Shown here: positions 1 through 7,362 of the stretch, in pieces | Layout: each line of letters starts with the position of its first letter | Position numbering within the stretch: the first letter of the stretch is position 1 | Assembly: GCA_023423415.1 (NCBI GenBank) | Contig: JAFAFP010000124.1 | Coordinates: 1-27,500 of the forward strand | DNA length: 27,500 nt | Direction of reading: 5' to 3' | From: Pseudomonadota bacterium | Lineage (GTDB): Bacteria; Pseudomonadota; Alphaproteobacteria; Rhizobiales; Xanthobacteraceae | Notes under the pieces: model-generated | Seen by the model: the letters and a program-made list of their open reading frames with translations, nothing else | Databases searched by the model: none | Told to the model about the DNA's origin: nothing | Position numbers and translations under genes: made by a program

Positions 1-9
1 CGCGGTCGA

Positions 10-30
10 CCTCCCCCCGTCAGGGGGAGG
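10..30. repeat. Short palindromic intergenic repeat or hairpin
   Basis: Perfect 8-bp arms CCTCCCCC (10-17) and GGGGGAGG (23-30) enclose a 5-nt loop. It lies just downstream of the minus-strand formate dehydrogenase gene. A related palindrome occurs at 2811-2837, so it is probably a member of a dispersed CCCCG..CGGGG repeat family. It could also stabilise mRNA 3' ends. It has no U-tract directly after the stem on the minus strand, so it is a poor intrinsic terminator. Confidence 0.55.
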
Positions 31-43
31 TTAGAAAAACAAA

Positions 44-1792
44 TCACCAGCCCTTGAGCGGCTTCTTCAGGTCGTCCGGGAAATGCTTCATCACGCTTTG
101 CAGCGGATTGGGCGCGGCCTGCCCGAGACCGCAGATCGAAGCATCCCGCATCGCCGTTGACAGCTCATTGAGCAGCGTCTCGTTCCACGGCCCCTGCTCC
201 ATCAGTTTCACCGCCTTCTCGGTACCAACGCGGCAGGGTGTGCATTGGCCGCACGATTCATCCTCAAAAAATTTCATGAGGTTGAGCGCGACCGCTTTCA
301 TGTCGTCCTGATCCGACAGGATCACGACCGCGTGCGAGCCGACGAACGAGCCGTGCGGCTCGAGCGTCCCGAAATCGAGCGGGATATCGGCCATGCTTTC
401 CGGCAAAACGCCGCCTGAGGCGCCGCCGGGCAGGAAGCCCTTCAGCGTATGACCGTCCTGCATGCCGCCGGAATATTCCTCGATCAGCTCGCGAATGGTG
501 ACGCCAGCGGGTGCAAGCTTCACGCCCGGATTCTTGACGCGACCGGACACCGAGAACGAACGGAAGCCCTTGCGATCGCGCCGGCCGTACGACGTGAACC
601 AGCTCGCTCCACTCGAAACGATGTCGCGGATCCAGTAGAGCGTCTCGATATTCTGCACGAGGGTGGGACGGCCGAAGATGCCGACCTGCGCCACATAAGG
701 CGGACGATGTCGCGGCAAGCCGCGCTTGCCCTCGATCGATTCGATCATCGCGGATTCTTCGCCGCAGATGTAAGCACCGGCGCCGCGCCGCAGGTTCACC
801 GTGGTGTGCGGCGAGAGGCCCGCCTCTTCCACCTTGGCGAGCTCCTCCAGCAGCATCAGCCGCAATTCGGGATATTCGTCGCGCAGATAAAGATAGACCT
901 GCTTGGCTTCGACCACCCAGGCGGCGATCAGCATCCCCTCGATGAAACGATGTGGATCGAGACCAAGATAATAACGGTCCTTGAACGTGCCGGGCTCGCC
1001 CTCGTCGCCGTTCACCGCCATCAAGCGCGGGCCTTTTTCCGCGCGCACGAAGGTCCATTTGCGTCCTGTCGGGAAGCCGGCGCCGCCGAGACCACGCAAA
1101 CCGGAATCGTCGACGGCCTTGATCATCTCTTCGCGGGTCCGGACACCGTCCAGACACGACTTTAGCAACGCATAGCCGCCTTCGGATTGGTAGATTTCGA
1201 GCGACTTGCCGGGCTTCGCCGCATGCGCGTGTTCGTGCGCGTCAACGGCCTTCGCGACGCTGTCGACATTCGCCTTGAACGTCTGCACATGACCGACTGC
1301 ACAGACCGGCGCGACATCGCAGGCGCCCATGCATGGTGCGCGAATGACACGCACATCCTTGCCGTACTTGGCTTGGAGATCCGCGAGCAGTTCTTCCGCG
1401 CCAGCCATGGCGCATGACAACGAGTCACACACGCGAACAGTGACCGCAGGCGGCGGCGTCTCGCCTTCCTTCACGACATCGAAATGCGCGTAGAAGGTTG
1501 CGACTTCATACACCTCCGCGAGCGCCATCTTCATTTCTGCGGCAAGCGCAGTGAGATGCACAGCGGACAGATGCCCGTATTTATCCTGAATGAGGTGCAG
1601 GTGCTCGATCAGCAGGTCGCGGCGACGCGGCCGATCGGTGAGCAAGGCGCGGATTTCTTCCAGCGCGTCGATGTCAATCTGACGGCCTTTCGGGGTCTGG
1701 CGGGCACGGCGGCCGCGGCCACCGGATCCGTCAAAGCCTTTGCCATCGAATCCTTTGGGTCTTGAAGGGCTTAGGGTGTCTGTCGTGGTCAT
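44..1792 (-). CDS. fdsB: NAD-dependent formate dehydrogenase beta subunit (fused NuoE/NuoF type)
   Basis: This is the diaphorase subunit of a soluble NAD-linked, Mo- or W-containing formate dehydrogenase. It passes electrons from the catalytic alpha subunit through Fe-S clusters to FMN and NAD+. The 582-aa protein is a fusion. A thioredoxin-like NuoE domain (about 40-190) has the [2Fe-2S] ligands C122, C127, C154 and C158. A NuoF domain (about 200-582) has the FMN loop GLGGAGFPTGRKW (234-246) and [4Fe-4S] ligands C514, C517 and C520, with C554 as fourth. The fused layout matches the FDH1 beta subunit of Methylobacterium rather than the separate fdsG and fdsB of Cupriavidus. An in-frame TTG lies at 1840, but the ATG at 1792 is preferred because the extra 16 residues are unlike the family; neither start has a clear ribosome binding site. 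The alpha subunit is not in the window and is expected to the left. A LysR gene is divergent. Confidence 0.93.
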   Translation of the reverse strand: MTTTDTLSPSRPKGFDGKGFDGSGGRGRRARQTPKGRQIDIDALEEIRALLTDRPRRRDLLIEHLHLIQDKYGHLSAVHLTALAAEMKMALAEVYEVATFYAHFDVVKEGETPPPAVTVRVCDSLSCAMAGAEELLADLQAKYGKDVRVIRAPCMGACDVAPVCAVGHVQTFKANVDSVAKAVDAHEHAHAAKPGKSLEIYQSEGGYALLKSCLDGVRTREEMIKAVDDSGLRGLGGAGFPTGRKWTFVRAEKGPRLMAVNGDEGEPGTFKDRYYLGLDPHRFIEGMLIAAWVVEAKQVYLYLRDEYPELRLMLLEELAKVEEAGLSPHTTVNLRRGAGAYICGEESAMIESIEGKRGLPRHRPPYVAQVGIFGRPTLVQNIETLYWIRDIVSSGASWFTSYGRRDRKGFRSFSVSGRVKNPGVKLAPAGVTIRELIEEYSGGMQDGHTLKGFLPGGASGGVLPESMADIPLDFGTLEPHGSFVGSHAVVILSDQDDMKAVALNLMKFFEDESCGQCTPCRVGTEKAVKLMEQGPWNETLLNELSTAMRDASICGLGQAAPNPLQSVMKHFPDDLKKPLKGW

Positions 1793-1847
1793 AACAGAGC
1801 ATCGCGGGAGGTTCAGTTTAGAACAATCCCCAACTCCCAATTCATCG

Positions 1848-1908
1848 ATAGGAATTTTCTATTGAACTTTTCAAGCTATTGAAAATGCGATAGTTTCTAA
1901 ATTGCTAT
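1848..1908. promoter_or_regulatory. Likely LysR operator: cluster of ATAG/CTAT elements between fdsB and lysR
   Basis: The 114-bp divergent gap holds ATAG-N7-CTAT at 1848-1862, CTAT at 1876-1879, ATAG at 1890-1893 and CTAT at 1905-1908, the last overlapping the LysR start codon. ATAG-N7-CTAT is the classic contact pattern of OxyR-type LysR proteins, and the adjacent LysR protein has an OxyR-like DNA-binding helix. I infer that it binds here to regulate itself and formate dehydrogenase. The region is AT-rich compared with its surroundings, as expected for a divergent promoter. Confidence 0.55.
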
Positions 1909-2803
1909 GCTGGACAAACTCGAATATCTGATGGCCCTGGCGCGCGAACGGCATTTTGGCCGGGCGGCGGACTCCTGTGGGGTCACCCAGCCCACCCTTT
2001 CCGCCGGAATCAAGCAGCTCGAGGAGCAGCTTGGCGTCCTCCTCGTACAACGCGGATCACGCTTCATCGGTTTCACTCCGGAGGGGGAGCGCACCCTCGA
2101 TTGGGCGCGACGAATCGTCAGCGACAGCCGCGCGATGCGGCAGGAAATCACCGCACTGAAAAAGGGTCTCAACGGACGGCTGAAGATCGCGGCGATTCCG
2201 ACCGCGCTCGCCATGGTCGCGGCGATCACAACGCCGTATCGCGCACGCCATCCCGATGTGCGCTTCACCATCGTTTCGCAGACATCGATTCAGATTTTGA
2301 CGCAGCTTGAAAATCTCGAGATCGATGCTGGCATCACCTATCTCGACAATGAACCGCTCGGCCGCGTCAATACGGTGCCGCTCTATCAGGAGCGCTACCA
2401 ATTGCTCACCGCGCCCGACGCTCCGCTTGGCACCCGCCAAAGCGTGACGTGGACGGACGTTGCGAAAGTACCGCTCTGTCTGCTGACGCCGGATATGCAG
2501 AACCGGCGCATCATTGACGAACTTTTGCGCGCAGCCGGCGGCGATCCGCAGCCGACATTGGAATCGAATTCCGTCGTTGTGCTGTTCGCGCATGTGCGCA
2601 CCGGGCGTTGGGCGACGATCATGCCCTCTAAGCTCGCCGAGACGCTGGGCCTGACCGATACGCTTCGGGCGATTCCGATCGTCGATCCGGAGGCCGTTCA
2701 CACGATCGGCCTTGTGGTGCCGGCCCGCGAGCCGATGACGCCGCTGACGGCTGCGCTTGTGGCGCAGGCCAAGCAGGTCGCAAAAACAATGAATGTGGCT
2801 TGA
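1907..2803 (+). CDS. LysR-family transcriptional regulator (OxyR-like DNA-binding domain), likely regulator of formate dehydrogenase
   Basis: A 298-aa protein of normal LysR length. The N-terminal winged helix-turn-helix (about 1-65) carries ERHFGRAADSCGVTQPTLS, very close to the OxyR recognition helix region. A periplasmic-binding-like effector domain follows from about residue 90. It lacks the paired redox cysteines of OxyR: only one Cys, near residue 187 (PLCLL), lies in the relevant domain, so it should not be called OxyR. It is divergent from the formate dehydrogenase beta gene, the arrangement seen for fds-type regulators, so formate or another C1 metabolite is a plausible effector. The ATG at 1907 is chosen because the family alignment begins there; no Shine-Dalgarno is evident. 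Confidence 0.88.
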   Translation: MLDKLEYLMALARERHFGRAADSCGVTQPTLSAGIKQLEEQLGVLLVQRGSRFIGFTPEGERTLDWARRIVSDSRAMRQEITALKKGLNGRLKIAAIPTALAMVAAITTPYRARHPDVRFTIVSQTSIQILTQLENLEIDAGITYLDNEPLGRVNTVPLYQERYQLLTAPDAPLGTRQSVTWTDVAKVPLCLLTPDMQNRRIIDELLRAAGGDPQPTLESNSVVVLFAHVRTGRWATIMPSKLAETLGLTDTLRAIPIVDPEAVHTIGLVVPAREPMTPLTAALVAQAKQVAKTMNVA

Positions 2804-2810
2804 TGTTTTT

Positions 2811-2837
2811 CCTCTTCCCCGTCTTACGGGGGAGAGG
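2811..2837. terminator. Bidirectional hairpin between convergent lysR and fhs
   Basis: An 11-bp stem with one G-U pair, CCTCTTCCCCG (2811-2821) with CGGGGGAGAGG (2827-2837), has a 5-nt loop. It begins 8 bp after the lysR stop, is preceded by TTTTT and followed by AAA, so it could terminate in either direction. Its core resembles the palindrome at 10-30, so it may be a repeat element serving as terminator. Confidence 0.6.
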
Positions 2838-2863
2838 AAAGCCGGGAGCAGCGCGCAAAAGAA

Positions 2864-2889
2864 AAGGGGCCGGAATGATCCAGCCCCTT
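2864..2889 (-). terminator. Intrinsic terminator of the oxc-frc-fhs operon
   Basis: Read on the minus strand, the transcript leaving fhs forms GGGGCTGGA / TCCGGCCCC around a TCAT loop, followed directly by TTTTCTTTT. The stem can extend by AA/TT. It lies about 25 nt after the fhs stop codon. The strong stem plus U-tract is a textbook Rho-independent terminator and marks the end of the oxalate operon. Confidence 0.8.
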
Positions 2890-2913
2890 CAGTCTGCAAG
2901 AGCAAGTGGACGG

Positions 2914-4626
2914 TTAGAACAGTCCGACAATCTTGCCTTCGGCGTTGACGTCAATCGAATCAGCCGACGGAACCTTCGGCAGGCCCGGCATGGTCATGAT
3001 CTCACCGCAGATCGCCACGATGAATTCCGCACCCGCCGAAAGCCGCACTTCACGCACCGGAATGTTGAAGCCGGTCGGCGCGCCCTTGGCGTCCGGATTG
3101 GTCGAGAACGAATACTGCGTCTTGGCGATGCAGACCGGCAGATTGCCGAAGCCCATCTCTTCCCAGGTCTTGAGCTGATCCTTCACCGACTTGTCGGCCG
3201 TCGCATCGTCGGCGCGATACAGTTCCTTAGCGATGGTGCGGACCTTTTCGAACAGCGGCATATCGTCGGGATAGAGCAGCTTCAGATCGCCCTTCTTCCC
3301 GTCAATGACTTTCACCACCGCCTTGGCGACATCGGCAGCACCCTCGCCACCCATCGCCCAGTGATCGGCCATCAGCGCTTCGACGCCGAGTGCCGCGCAC
3401 TTTTCCTTCACCAGCGCGATTTCCGCTTCGGTGTCGGCGGAGAAACGGTTGATCGAGACCACCGCCGGCAGACCGAACTTCTGGATGTTCTCGATATGGC
3501 GCTTCAGGTTGGACATGCCGGATTCGAGCGCCTTCAGGTCCTCCTTCTTCAGGTCTTCCTTCTTGACGCCGCCATGCATCTTCAGCGCGCGGATCGTCGC
3601 GACGATGACCACGCAATCGGGCGCGATCCCGGCCTTGCGGCACTTGATGTCGATGAACTTCTCCGCACCAAGATCCGCGCCGAAGCCGGCTTCGGTCACG
3701 ACATAGTCAGCGAGCTTCAGCGCCGTGGTGGTGGCGACCACCGAGTTACAGCCATGCGCGATGTTGGCGAAGGGGCCACCGTGGATGAAGGCCGGCGTGC
3801 CTTCCAGGGTCTGCACCAGATTCGGCGCGATCGCTTCTTTCAACAGCGCGGTCATCGCACCGTTGGCATTGAGATCCTTGGCGCGGATCGGCTTACGGTC
3901 GCGCGTATAGGCGACGATGATGTTGCCGAGGCGCTCCTTGAGATCGTCGATGTCCTTGGCGAGGCAGAAGATCGCCATGACTTCCGACGCCACCGTGATG
4001 TCGAAGCCGGCTTCGCGCGGATAACCGTTGGCGACACCGCCGAGCGAACAGACGATCTCACGCAGCGCGCGATCGTTCATGTCCAGCACGCGGCGCCAGG
4101 TGACGCGACGCGAGTCGATGCCGAGCGCGTTGCCCCAATAGATATGGTTGTCGATCAGCGCCGAAAGCAGGTTGTGCGCCGACGTGATGGCGTGGAAGTC
4201 ACCCGTGAAGTGGAGGTTGATGTCCTCCATCGGAACGACCTGCGCATAACCGCCACCGGCCGCGCCACCCTTCATGCCGAACGATGGTCCGAGCGAGGGC
4301 TCGCGCAAGGCGCACATCGCCTTCTTGCCGATATGGTTCAACGCATCGGTCAGTCCGACCGTGGTGGTCGTCTTGCCTTCACCGGCCGGCGTCGGCGAGA
4401 TCGCCGTGACAAGAATGAGCTTGCCATCCTTCTTGTCTTTCAGCGACTTGACGTAATCCATCGACACCTTGGCCTTGTAGTGGCCATACGGCTGGAGGTT
4501 TTCGGCTGCGACGCCGAGTCTTTCCTTGGCGACGTCCACGATCGGCCGCATCTTGGCGGCTTGCGAGATTTCAATGTCGGATTTCGGATTCTGGTGCTGC
4601 GAAGCGGGCATGGTTTGCGTTTCCAT
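2914..4626 (-). CDS. fhs: Formate-tetrahydrofolate ligase (10-formyl-THF synthetase)
   Basis: Catalyses formate + THF + ATP to 10-formyl-THF + ADP + Pi in the cytoplasm, feeding formate into one-carbon metabolism. The protein is about 570 aa, the usual length. It shows the P-loop TPAGEGKTTTT (near residue 83), the conserved REPSLGPSFGMKGGAAGGG segment, NLHFTGDFHAI, and a C-terminal MPGLPKVPSA. The ATG at 4626 is chosen; a TTG one codon upstream and an ATG at 4611 (MPASQ) are alternatives, none with a strong ribosome binding site. It is the last gene of the gntR-oxc-frc-formyltransferase-fhs series and is followed by an intrinsic terminator. In context it captures the formate released by formyl-CoA transferase, in competition with the formate dehydrogenase encoded beyond it. 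Confidence 0.96.
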   Translation of the reverse strand: METQTMPASQHQNPKSDIEISQAAKMRPIVDVAKERLGVAAENLQPYGHYKAKVSMDYVKSLKDKKDGKLILVTAISPTPAGEGKTTTTVGLTDALNHIGKKAMCALREPSLGPSFGMKGGAAGGGYAQVVPMEDINLHFTGDFHAITSAHNLLSALIDNHIYWGNALGIDSRRVTWRRVLDMNDRALREIVCSLGGVANGYPREAGFDITVASEVMAIFCLAKDIDDLKERLGNIIVAYTRDRKPIRAKDLNANGAMTALLKEAIAPNLVQTLEGTPAFIHGGPFANIAHGCNSVVATTTALKLADYVVTEAGFGADLGAEKFIDIKCRKAGIAPDCVVIVATIRALKMHGGVKKEDLKKEDLKALESGMSNLKRHIENIQKFGLPAVVSINRFSADTEAEIALVKEKCAALGVEALMADHWAMGGEGAADVAKAVVKVIDGKKGDLKLLYPDDMPLFEKVRTIAKELYRADDATADKSVKDQLKTWEEMGFGNLPVCIAKTQYSFSTNPDAKGAPTGFNIPVREVRLSAGAEFIVAICGEIMTMPGLPKVPSADSIDVNAEGKIVGLF

Positions 4627-4667
4627 CAAAACGAAGTGTGATTGTTTGTTTCGGTCTCTTGTTCGTT

Positions 4668-4779
4668 ATGCGCGGAGCTGACCCGCGCATCCCGCTGAGG
4701 AGGGCACCGAGCCTCCCTGATCGGGACGGCCGGAACGCAAGTCGCCGAGGACGACGTCTTCAACGGCTTGTGTCCGGCC
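4668..4779. repeat. Compound palindromic repeat between the formyltransferase gene and fhs
   Basis: The 171-bp gap contains several inverted repeats in series: ATGCGCGG (4668-4675) with CCGCGCAT (4683-4690); TCCCG (4690-4694) with CGGGA (4722-4726), enclosing GGAGG (4699-4703) with CCTCC (4713-4717); and GGCCGGA (4728-4734) with TCCGGCC (4773-4779). This is the look of the REP-like mosaics common in Bradyrhizobium-type genomes. It would fold strongly in the operon mRNA and could affect processing or fhs expression. No ORF in it is convincing. Confidence 0.6.
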
Positions 4780-4797
4780 ATGACCACTTTTCGTGCA

Positions 4798-5724
4798 TCA
4801 AGTAAAGCGTGCGCCTTTTTCAATTTTCGCAGACGCAGCCCATTCACCAGCGCCCACTTTCGGCCCATCGGCTTGCACACGCGTCACCTTGATGCGGCCG
4901 TCGGCGCAGACAACCGTGAAGCTATCGCCATCGACGACGGCAACTTCACCAATCTTTCCTGCGATGCCTTTCGGATCGCGTGCCGGCAGCGGCGTCGCGT
5001 CGAAGATTTTCAGCTTCACACCGTTGATCGTCGCCCACGCACCCGGCGCAGGATTACAGCCGCGGATCAAACGATCGATCTGTTCCCACGGCTTGCCGAA
5101 ATCGATATGCGCATTGTCGGCGCGGCACAGGCCTTCGTAAGTCGCTTTCGATTCGTCCTGCTTGACGCGCGGCGCCTTGCCGGCCTTCACCAGATCGACC
5201 GACTCGAGCATCGCATCGACACCCATCGGGAACAGGCGATCGAAGTACACCGTGCCGAGCGTGTCCTTATCGCTGATCGGTGTCTTTTTCTGGATCAGGA
5301 TGTCGCCGGTATCGAGACCGTTATCCGGCCAGAAGATCGACAGACCCGTTTCCTTCTCACCCTTGATGATCGGCCAGTTGATCGCGCTGGCGCCGCGATA
5401 GAGCGGCAACAGCGACGGATGATACTGGATCGAACCATGTGTCGGGATGTTGAGGAACTCCTCCGGCACGAACAGCGTGACGAACGCCATCACCTGAAGG
5501 TCGGGCTTCAGCGATTTGAACTGCTCCCACACTTCCGGCTTCTTGTACGAATCCGGCTGATAGACCGGAAGATTTGCGGCCAATGCCGCTTCCTTCAGCG
5601 GATCGGCCTTCGCACCCGGCTTTTCCGGCGCGACATAAACCGCCACCACCTCATCGCCGCGCTTGAGCAGCGCTTCCAGAACGGCCTTGCCGAACGCCTG
5701 CTGGCCGTGAACAACGATACGCAT
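4798..5724 (-). CDS. Formyltransferase-family protein, similar to the hydrolase domain of 10-formyl-THF dehydrogenase
   Basis: A 308-aa protein with an N-terminal formyltransferase fold (about 1-200) and a C-terminal FMT-like domain. Its closest match from memory is the N-terminal hydrolase domain of 10-formyl-THF dehydrogenase (ALDH1L1), not ordinary methionyl-tRNA formyltransferase: it has HGSIQYHPSLLP, RGASAINWPIIKGEKETG, SIFWPDNGLDTGD and ATYEG. The catalytic His (H102) and Asp (D138 in LDTG) are present. Expected chemistry is transfer or hydrolysis of the formyl group of 10-formyl-THF. The ATG at 5724 has GGAGG about 10 nt upstream; a TTG two codons earlier sits too close to it. The gene lies between frc and fhs in an oxalate operon. 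Whether it deformylates 10-formyl-THF or exchanges formyl between CoA and THF is not shown by sequence. Confidence 0.85.
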   Translation of the reverse strand: MRIVVHGQQAFGKAVLEALLKRGDEVVAVYVAPEKPGAKADPLKEAALAANLPVYQPDSYKKPEVWEQFKSLKPDLQVMAFVTLFVPEEFLNIPTHGSIQYHPSLLPLYRGASAINWPIIKGEKETGLSIFWPDNGLDTGDILIQKKTPISDKDTLGTVYFDRLFPMGVDAMLESVDLVKAGKAPRVKQDESKATYEGLCRADNAHIDFGKPWEQIDRLIRGCNPAPGAWATINGVKLKIFDATPLPARDPKGIAGKIGEVAVVDGDSFTVVCADGRIKVTRVQADGPKVGAGEWAASAKIEKGARFT

Positions 5725-5750
5725 ATTCAAAGTTCCTCCCCTGTCCGCTC

Positions 5751-5808
5751 ATGCCCGTACAGGCGGGCATTCAGCACCAGAAAGCTGTGTCCCCGCTTTC
5801 GCGGGGAC
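5751..5808. repeat. Paired palindromic repeats between frc and the formyltransferase gene
   Basis: Two hairpins in tandem: ATGCCCG (5751-5757) with CGGGCAT (5764-5770), and GTCCCCGC (5789-5796) with GCGGGGAC (5801-5808) around a TTTC loop. The pairing of a GCCCG..CGGGC palindrome with a CCCCGC-TTTC-GCGGGG palindrome about 20 bp apart is typical of dispersed Bradyrhizobium-like intergenic elements. It occupies most of the 96-bp gap inside the operon. Confidence 0.6.
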
Positions 5809-5820
5809 GAGCAGGTAAAA

Positions 5821-7302
5821 TTACGCGGCCTTGTCAGCTTTCTCGGGCGCAGACAAAGCGCCGGAAGCCTTGATCTCGGCGATGGTCTTCTTGTCGAAGC
5901 CCAGCACCTTGGACAGCACCTCGTCGGTGTGTTCACCCAGCAGCGGCGAACGCTTCACCTCGGAGATCGAGTCCGACAGCTTGATCGGATTGCCGACGGT
6001 CAGATATTTGCCGCGGGTCGGATGATCGACTTCGACCACCGTGCCGGTCTTGCGCAGCGACTCGTCCTCGGCGATTTCCTTCATCGACAGAATCGGACCG
6101 CAGGGGATGTCGAACTCGTTAAGGAGATCCATGGCCTCGAACTTGCTCTTGGTCATGGTCCATTGCTCGATACGCTCGAAGATCTGATTGAGCTTCGGCA
6201 GACGCGCCTTCGGCGTTGCGAATTCCGGATCGGTTTTCCAGGTCGGCTCACCGATCACATCGCAGATCGCGCCCCAGACCGGCGCCTGGGTGATGAAGTA
6301 GATGTAGGCGTTCGGGTCGGTCTCCCAGCCCTTGCACTTGAGGATGCGGCCCGGCTGACCACCGCCGGAATCGTTGCCTGCGCGCGGCGTCGCGTCACCG
6401 AACGGCACGCCTTCACCATACTGGCTGTATTCCGTGAGCGGGCCCGCGGCGAGGCGCTGCTGATCGCGCAACTTCACGCGGCAGAGATTGAGCACGCCGT
6501 CCTGCATGGCGGCGAGCACCTTCTGACCGCGGCCGGTGCGGTTACGCTGATAGAGCGCCGCAACGATGCCGAGAGCGAGGTGCAGGCCGGTACCGGAGTC
6601 GCCGATCTGCGCGCCGGTGACGAGCGGAAGGCCGTCGCGGAAGCCCGTGGTCGACGCAGAGCCGCCAGTGCATTGCGCAACGTTCTCATACACCTTGCAG
6701 TCTTCGTATTTGCCTGGCCCGAAGCCTTTGACCGAAGCAACGATCATGCGCGGATTGAGCTTATGGATGTGCTCCCAGGTCAGACCCATGCGATCAAGGG
6801 CGCCTGGCGCAAAATTCTCAACCAGCACGTCGCAGGTCTTGATCAGCTCGTTCAGCACGCGCTTGCCCTGCGGATGCTTGGAGTCGATCGTGATCGAACG
6901 CTTGTTGTGGTTCAGCATCGTGAAGTAGAGCGAGTCCGCACCCTTCACATCGACGAGCTGACCGCGGGTGATGTCACCCACGCCCGGACGCTCGACCTTG
7001 ATCACGTCGGCGCCGAACCAGGCGAGAAGCTGCGTGCAGGTCGGACCGGACTGAACGTGCGTGAAGTCGAGAATGCGAACGCCGCTGAGCGCCTTGCCGT
7101 CCTGACCGAACGGCTTCTTCGACGGCCGCGGCGTCGTCGACTTCGATGATTTGCTGGCGGCCTTGCTTGCCGTTTTCAGCTTCACGACTTTCGCTGACGA
7201 ACGCTTGGCCGCAGGCTTCTTGGCTGCCGGCTTGGACCGTGACTTCGCGGCCTTGGCCGGCTTCCTTGCCTTGGATTTCTTTGCGACCTTCTTCTTGGCC
7301 AT
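5821..7302 (-). CDS. frc: Formyl-CoA:oxalate CoA-transferase with Lys/Ala-rich N-terminal tail
   Basis: Class III CoA-transferase (CaiB/BaiF family) that moves CoA from formyl-CoA to oxalate, giving oxalyl-CoA and formate. The catalytic domain (about 67-490) follows Oxalobacter Frc and E. coli YfdW closely: LDFTHVQSGPTCTQ, the catalytic Asp D235 in GAQIGDSGTG, VYENVAQC, LLGEHTDEVL. The position of Oxalobacter Trp48 is Gln115 here (TRGQL), as in YfdW. The mobile glycine loop reads SGGGQPG instead of GGGGQPG. The protein is 493 aa against about 428 (Oxalobacter) or 416 (YfdW), because residues 1-66 form a low-complexity Lys/Ala/Ser/Pro tail of histone H1-like character. The start is supported by AGGAGAG 7 nt before the ATG, and no ATG occurs between the tail and the core. 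It lies 60 bp after oxc in the same operon. Confidence 0.95.
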   Translation of the reverse strand: MAKKKVAKKSKARKPAKAAKSRSKPAAKKPAAKRSSAKVVKLKTASKAASKSSKSTTPRPSKKPFGQDGKALSGVRILDFTHVQSGPTCTQLLAWFGADVIKVERPGVGDITRGQLVDVKGADSLYFTMLNHNKRSITIDSKHPQGKRVLNELIKTCDVLVENFAPGALDRMGLTWEHIHKLNPRMIVASVKGFGPGKYEDCKVYENVAQCTGGSASTTGFRDGLPLVTGAQIGDSGTGLHLALGIVAALYQRNRTGRGQKVLAAMQDGVLNLCRVKLRDQQRLAAGPLTEYSQYGEGVPFGDATPRAGNDSGGGQPGRILKCKGWETDPNAYIYFITQAPVWGAICDVIGEPTWKTDPEFATPKARLPKLNQIFERIEQWTMTKSKFEAMDLLNEFDIPCGPILSMKEIAEDESLRKTGTVVEVDHPTRGKYLTVGNPIKLSDSISEVKRSPLLGEHTDEVLSKVLGFDKKTIAEIKASGALSAPEKADKAA

Positions 7303-7362
7303 CGGGATTCTCTCCTAAAGTCTCAATGAGGATCGGCTAACAGCGCGATACGCTGAGCCGCG

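Noticed and set aside
1907..2803. Naming the LysR protein OxyR
   Set aside because: The DNA-binding helix is OxyR-like, but the two redox cysteines of the effector domain are absent and the gene sits by formate dehydrogenase.
2800..4641. Long plus-strand open frame of about 613 codons opposite fhs
   Set aside because: It is the mirror of a well-conserved fhs gene; its protein is Arg/His/Asp-rich without any domain, as expected for antisense frames in GC-rich DNA.
4627..4797. Possible folate riboswitch ahead of fhs
   Set aside because: The region is structured, but the stems match dispersed palindromic repeats and no conserved THF riboswitch core could be recognised. Most of it is better explained as a REP-like mosaic.
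4798..5724. Calling the formyltransferase gene fmt (methionyl-tRNA formyltransferase)
   Set aside because: Sequence motifs around the active site follow the ALDH1L1 hydrolase domain, and the gene lies in an oxalate operon, not beside def as fmt usually does.
4768..7149. Plus-strand open frame of about 793 codons opposite the formyltransferase gene and frc
   Set aside because: It spans two clearly recognised minus-strand genes, is low in domain-like sequence and has no ribosome binding site. It is a codon-bias shadow.
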